Assembly (NCBI GenBank): GCA_017541805.1
Contig: JAFXYK010000023.1
Coordinates: 1-35,234, forward strand
Direction of reading: 5' to 3'
Length of the DNA: 35,234 nt
Origin: Paludibacteraceae bacterium
GTDB taxonomy: Bacteria; Bacteroidota; Bacteroidia; Bacteroidales; Paludibacteraceae
Made by a program: the position numbers and the translations under genes. The notes under the pieces are model-generated. The model had not been told where the DNA came from and ran no database searches. It was given only the letters and a program-made list of their open reading frames with translations. Each line of letters starts with the position of its first letter. The first letter of the stretch is position 1. Positions 32,862 to 35,234 of the stretch are shown piece by piece.

Positions 32862-33774
32862 TCTGTGTTGCTATTATTCGTTCTATTACTGTGTCAAAAT
32901 CCGTAGGTGCGATCTCCATTCCGATCGCCTTGCGTAACTTACCCATATCCGGTTGTAGCGACACCCTGTTCGCCGGTTTCACCGCACCGTATTGCAGGTC
33001 ACTCTTCGATCCCGTCAGAACCCGTATCCGTTCTACGAAATCCTTCAGCGGACGGGTATCGTCCGATGCGATCTGGTAGATCTGCTGACCAAACGCATCC
33101 TCCTCCATCGCATACGCACATAAGCGCCTTATCTGCTCAGCCGCGTCGCGCGCGTATAGGAAATTCCAGTTCTGCGTGCAGTCGCTTAACGCCATCGTCT
33201 CATCCCGCAGCATCTTTTCTACCGCACTCATCACCAGCGTCCACGGATGATCCTCCTCGCCAATCAGACTGAAGATCCGCAAGTGCAGATACTTCATACC
33301 CAACTCCGCCGCTAACTTCTTCCCTTCTTCCCACATCCGTAACTTCGCCTTGCCGTATTCCGAGAACGGTTGACAATCCATCTCTTCCTGCTGGGGCAGG
33401 GTGGTGCTCCCGTATTCGGCTTGCGAACCGGCCATCACAAACAGCTTACATCCCATCGCATGCGCAGCACGCATCGCCTCCAACGCATACCGCACGTTCG
33501 CTTCCTGCACATCCGCCTCATCCCGTCCGTCATGTCCCGTTCCTGCCCACGCCAGATGAATAAACACTTTCGCTTGCTCTCTCTCTTCTATCCTCTTTAC
33601 CAGTTCCCCATTTTCCTCCAAACTCGCATGTACTACAGAGACTCCCTTCGGTATTCTCGCCAAACCCGCAGACTGAGCGCGACAGACTGCTGTCACCTCA
33701 TCTCCAGCTTCTTGGAACGACCTACATACCGTCACTCCCAAAAAACTCCCCGCCCCTGTAATCACAATTTTCAT
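32845..33774 (-). CDS. NAD(P)-dependent epimerase/reductase (extended SDR)
   Basis: A 309-residue short-chain dehydrogenase of the sugar-nucleotide type. The Rossmann motif is TGAGSFLG (6-13). The catalytic YxxxK is Y140-K144 in SEYGKAK, with S117 in MAGSQAEYG. An LRIFSLIGEEDHPW substrate-side loop and NFLYARDAAE complete the pattern of 4-keto-sugar reductases and epimerases. It overlaps the ThDP gene by 17 nt and lies downstream of an E1-type dehydratase, so a role in reducing a CDP-linked keto-dideoxyhexose is reasonable. The precise product cannot be told. A 233-nt AT-rich spacer with a 16-bp inverted repeat lies upstream of its start. Confidence 0.85.
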   Translation of the reverse strand: MKIVITGAGSFLGVTVCRSFQEAGDEVTAVCRAQSAGLARIPKGVSVVHASLEENGELVKRIEEREQAKVFIHLAWAGTGHDGRDEADVQEANVRYALEAMRAAHAMGCKLFVMAGSQAEYGSTTLPQQEEMDCQPFSEYGKAKLRMWEEGKKLAAELGMKYLHLRIFSLIGEEDHPWTLVMSAVEKMLRDETMALSDCTQNWNFLYARDAAEQIRRLCAYAMEEDAFGQQIYQIASDDTRPLKDFVERIRVLTGSKSDLQYGAVKPANRVSLQPDMGKLRKAIGMEIAPTDFDTVIERIIATQNDKTI

Positions 33775-33825
33775 CCTACTCTCCTAGTCCTACCTAGTCG
33801 TCGGAAAAATAAAAATTATTTTTGG

Positions 33826-33833
33826 TATTTTTG
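33826..33833 (+). promoter_or_regulatory. Possible -7 box pointing into the inverted-repeat element
   Basis: TATTTTTG fits TAnnTTTG and ends one base before the left inverted repeat, but no -33 TTTG is present 20 nt upstream. It is in an AT-rich region where such matches arise by chance, so support is weak. If real, it would make a transcript antisense to the operon. Confidence 0.25.
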
Positions 33834-33958
33834 CTGATTATTGATTTAAATCTCGAAGAGATGAGGATTATTATGATAATATGGTCTGTAAATTAATTTA
33901 TGAGAGCATATTAGCAGAATAATACTCGTGGTACGTAGGTACTTAAATCAATAATCAG
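33834..33958. repeat. AT-rich palindromic element bounded by a perfect 16-bp inverted repeat
   Basis: CTGATTATTGATTTAA (33834-33849) and its exact complement TTAAATCAATAATCAG (33943-33958) enclose 93 bp containing further palindromes. These are ATCTC-GAA-GAGAT (33850-33862), ATTAT-TATG-ATAAT (33867-33880), TAAATTAATTTA (33889-33900), a TATTA/TAATA stem with outer GAG/CTC (33904-33927), and GTAC-GTAG-GTAC (33931-33942) abutting the right arm. The rest of the spacer 33775-34007 holds no gene that I can support. Possible identities are a MITE-like remnant, an invertible regulatory segment or a structured RNA. Confidence 0.8.
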
Positions 33959-33995
33959 TATTTTCTCTATAATTTTTCTTTATATAATTTTATTG

Positions 33996-34004
33996 CCCGA
34001 AGGG
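33996..34004 (-). other. Short hairpin after the E1-type dehydratase stop
   Basis: On the minus strand CCCTTCGGG follows the TAA (34008-34010) within a few bases and can form a UUCG-type loop with a short stem. The following sequence is A/T-rich without a clear U tract, so this is at best a weak terminator or processing site. Confidence 0.3.
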
Positions 34005-34007
34005 TCT

Positions 34008-35234
34008 TTATCTTTTTTTATTTACAAATTCCCGAATAGATGTAATCATCCACTCGATCATCTCCTCGCTCATCCCGGGATAAACCCCAATCCAGAACCC
34101 GTTATTCATCACGAAATCCGTCATCTTCAGCTCTCCCACGACGCGATAACCTTCCCCCGTCTTCCGCATCTCATCAAACGCCGGATGCTTGATCAGGTTC
34201 CCCGCAAACAAGTTCCGTGTCTGTATCCTCCGGCTCTCCAGCCATCCCGTCAACTCATTCCGCGTGAACCCCGCATCGTCCTTCACCGCGATCAGGAAAC
34301 CGAACCAACTCGGATTACTGTTCTCCTCTGCCTCCGGCAAGATCAACTGCGGCAGATCCTTCAACCCCTCGTGCAACCGCATCCAGTTCTTCCGCCGTGC
34401 CTCCACGATCCGGTCTAACTTCTCCAACTGCGCGCAACCGATAGCTGCCTGCATGTCCGTTATCTTCAGGTTAAAGCCGAAATGACTGTACACATATTTA
34501 TGGTCGTACCCTTGCGGTAACTCTCCGAACTGACCCGTGAAACGCATCTTACATGTGTTATCCACACCGCCTACACACCAGCAGTCGCGACCCCAATCGC
34601 GGTACGAACGCACGATCTTATCCAACAACGGGTCATTCGTATACACCGCACCGCCTTCGCCCATCGTCATATGATGCGGCGGGTAAAAACTGCTCGTACC
34701 GATATGGCCCCACGTACCTGTCTTGCGCGTCTCACCGTCGATCGTATACTCCGAACCCAACGCGTCGCAGTTATCTTCTATCAACCATAACCCGTATTTC
34801 TCGCAGAACGCTTTCACAGCCTTCAGGTTAAACGGGTTACCCAACGAATGGGCCAGCATCACCGCTTTCACTCTCGGACTGTACGCCGCTTCTAACTGCG
34901 TCACGTCGATATCGAAACCCGGTAAAGCCACATCCACAAACACCGGAATGGCACCGAACTGAATGATCGGGTTCACCGTCGTCGGGAATCCGGCTGCTAC
35001 CGTGATCACCTCATCCCCGCGTTTGATAGCGCGTTCTCCAAGCTTCGGCGACGTCAACGCATAGAACGCCAACAGGTTCGCACTACTTCCTGAGTTACAT
35101 ACCGCGCAGTATTTCACGCCTAACCATTTCGCCAAACGCGTCTCGAACTTATGTGCCCACGGACCGGCGGTCAACCAGAAGTCCAACGACGAATCCACCA
35201 GATTCACCATCTCCGCTTCATCGAAATACCGTCC
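34008..35234 (-). CDS. CDP-4-keto-6-deoxyglucose 3-dehydratase (E1/RfbH type), 5' end outside the window
   Basis: A PMP- and [2Fe-2S]-dependent C3 deoxygenation enzyme of the DegT fold. Evidence: in the motif SFYPPHHMTMGEGGAVYTND the internal-aldimine Lys of aminotransferases is His (H179, counted from the in-window ATG at 35210), as in E1. Cysteines C148, C210, C212 and C220 (RDWGRDCWC ... DNTC) match the E1 cluster pattern of one distant Cys followed by C-x-C-x7-C. The frame continues past that ATG to the window edge (GRYFDEAE before MVNLVDSSLDFWLTAG), so the ATG is internal and roughly 30 N-terminal residues lie outside. It forms 3,6-dideoxyhexose precursors. Downstream SDR and ThDP genes continue the pathway. 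Confidence 0.9.
   Translation of the reverse strand, partial: GRYFDEAEMVNLVDSSLDFWLTAGPWAHKFETRLAKWLGVKYCAVCNSGSSANLLAFYALTSPKLGERAIKRGDEVITVAAGFPTTVNPIIQFGAIPVFVDVALPGFDIDVTQLEAAYSPRVKAVMLAHSLGNPFNLKAVKAFCEKYGLWLIEDNCDALGSEYTIDGETRKTGTWGHIGTSSFYPPHHMTMGEGGAVYTNDPLLDKIVRSYRDWGRDCWCVGGVDNTCKMRFTGQFGELPQGYDHKYVYSHFGFNLKITDMQAAIGCAQLEKLDRIVEARRKNWMRLHEGLKDLPQLILPEAEENSNPSWFGFLIAVKDDAGFTRNELTGWLESRRIQTRNLFAGNLIKHPAFDEMRKTGEGYRVVGELKMTDFVMNNGFWIGVYPGMSEEMIEWMITSIREFVNKKR

Noticed and set aside
33775-34007. A small gene in the 233-nt spacer
   Set aside because: All frames are short and AT-biased with no plausible start and no recognisable product.
35208-35210. ATG at 35210 as the start of the dehydratase gene
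   Set aside because: The frame stays open to the window edge and the extra codons (GRYFDEAE) fit the family, so the gene begins outside the window.

Overview
The window looks like chromosomal DNA from a member of the Bacteroidetes, most likely Bacteroidales. Evidence: four clear promoters of the Bacteroidetes type (TTTG or TTG, a 20-nt spacer, then TAnnTTTG), few Shine-Dalgarno sequences, a PCMD plus cadherin-like giant surface protein, a DUF5686 outer-membrane protein, a Bacteroides-type radical SAM/SPASM enzyme of the 'rSAM/lipoprotein' kind, and RF2 with the SPY recognition tripeptide. I cannot resolve the family or genus. No rRNA, tRNA, CRISPR array, phage gene or transposase is visible.

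Layout. (1) 1-264: the last codons of a plus-strand secreted-type protein, an 11-nt tandem repeat and a bidirectional terminator. (2) 282-6834, minus strand: a tight seven-gene unit driven by a promoter at 6859-6890: TPR protein, prfB, C1B peptidase, a short YigZ-type protein, an acyltransferase, coaD and an S41 peptidase. (3) 6973-15105, plus strand: a radical SAM/SPASM enzyme, then a 2284-residue surface protein with about 18 cadherin-like repeats and two PCMD-type domains. (4) 15223-18606, plus strand: a GT4 glycosyltransferase, a half-size EamA-type membrane protein and an LTA-synthase-like membrane phosphatase/transferase, an apparent envelope glycolipid operon. (5) 18591-35234, minus strand: a long, nearly gapless envelope-sugar operon. 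It enters the window at a CDP-hexose 3-dehydratase (E1/RfbH type), then an SDR epimerase/reductase, a thiamine-diphosphate enzyme, GtrA, GtrB, a lipoprotein, a DAHP synthase/chorismate mutase, four tandem paralogous polytopic membrane proteins that resemble GT-C glycosyltransferases, a DUF5686 protein and a small outer-membrane barrel.

How the genes may work together. E1, the SDR protein and the ThDP enzyme together suggest synthesis of a CDP-linked 3,6-dideoxy, possibly branched, sugar. GtrB (polyprenyl-phosphate sugar transferase) and GtrA (flippase) would load and flip a lipid-linked sugar. The four tandem GT-C-like proteins are candidates for the periplasmic transferases (the 'GtrC' role). 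This is inference from gene content and order.

Two things are not explained by ordinary gene content. First, eight separate short tandem arrays with a 7-nt period and one with an 8-nt period, each with its own unit sequence, lie inside or at the edges of genes. In coding regions they stay in frame and form signal-peptide cores, internal loops, a coiled-coil-like insert, and even start or stop codons. Second, a 125-bp AT-rich element (33834-33958), bounded by a perfect 16-bp inverted repeat and packed with smaller palindromes, sits between the E1 gene and the SDR gene. The largest gaps without a gene are about 230 nt (33775-34007) and 207 nt (8044-8250).
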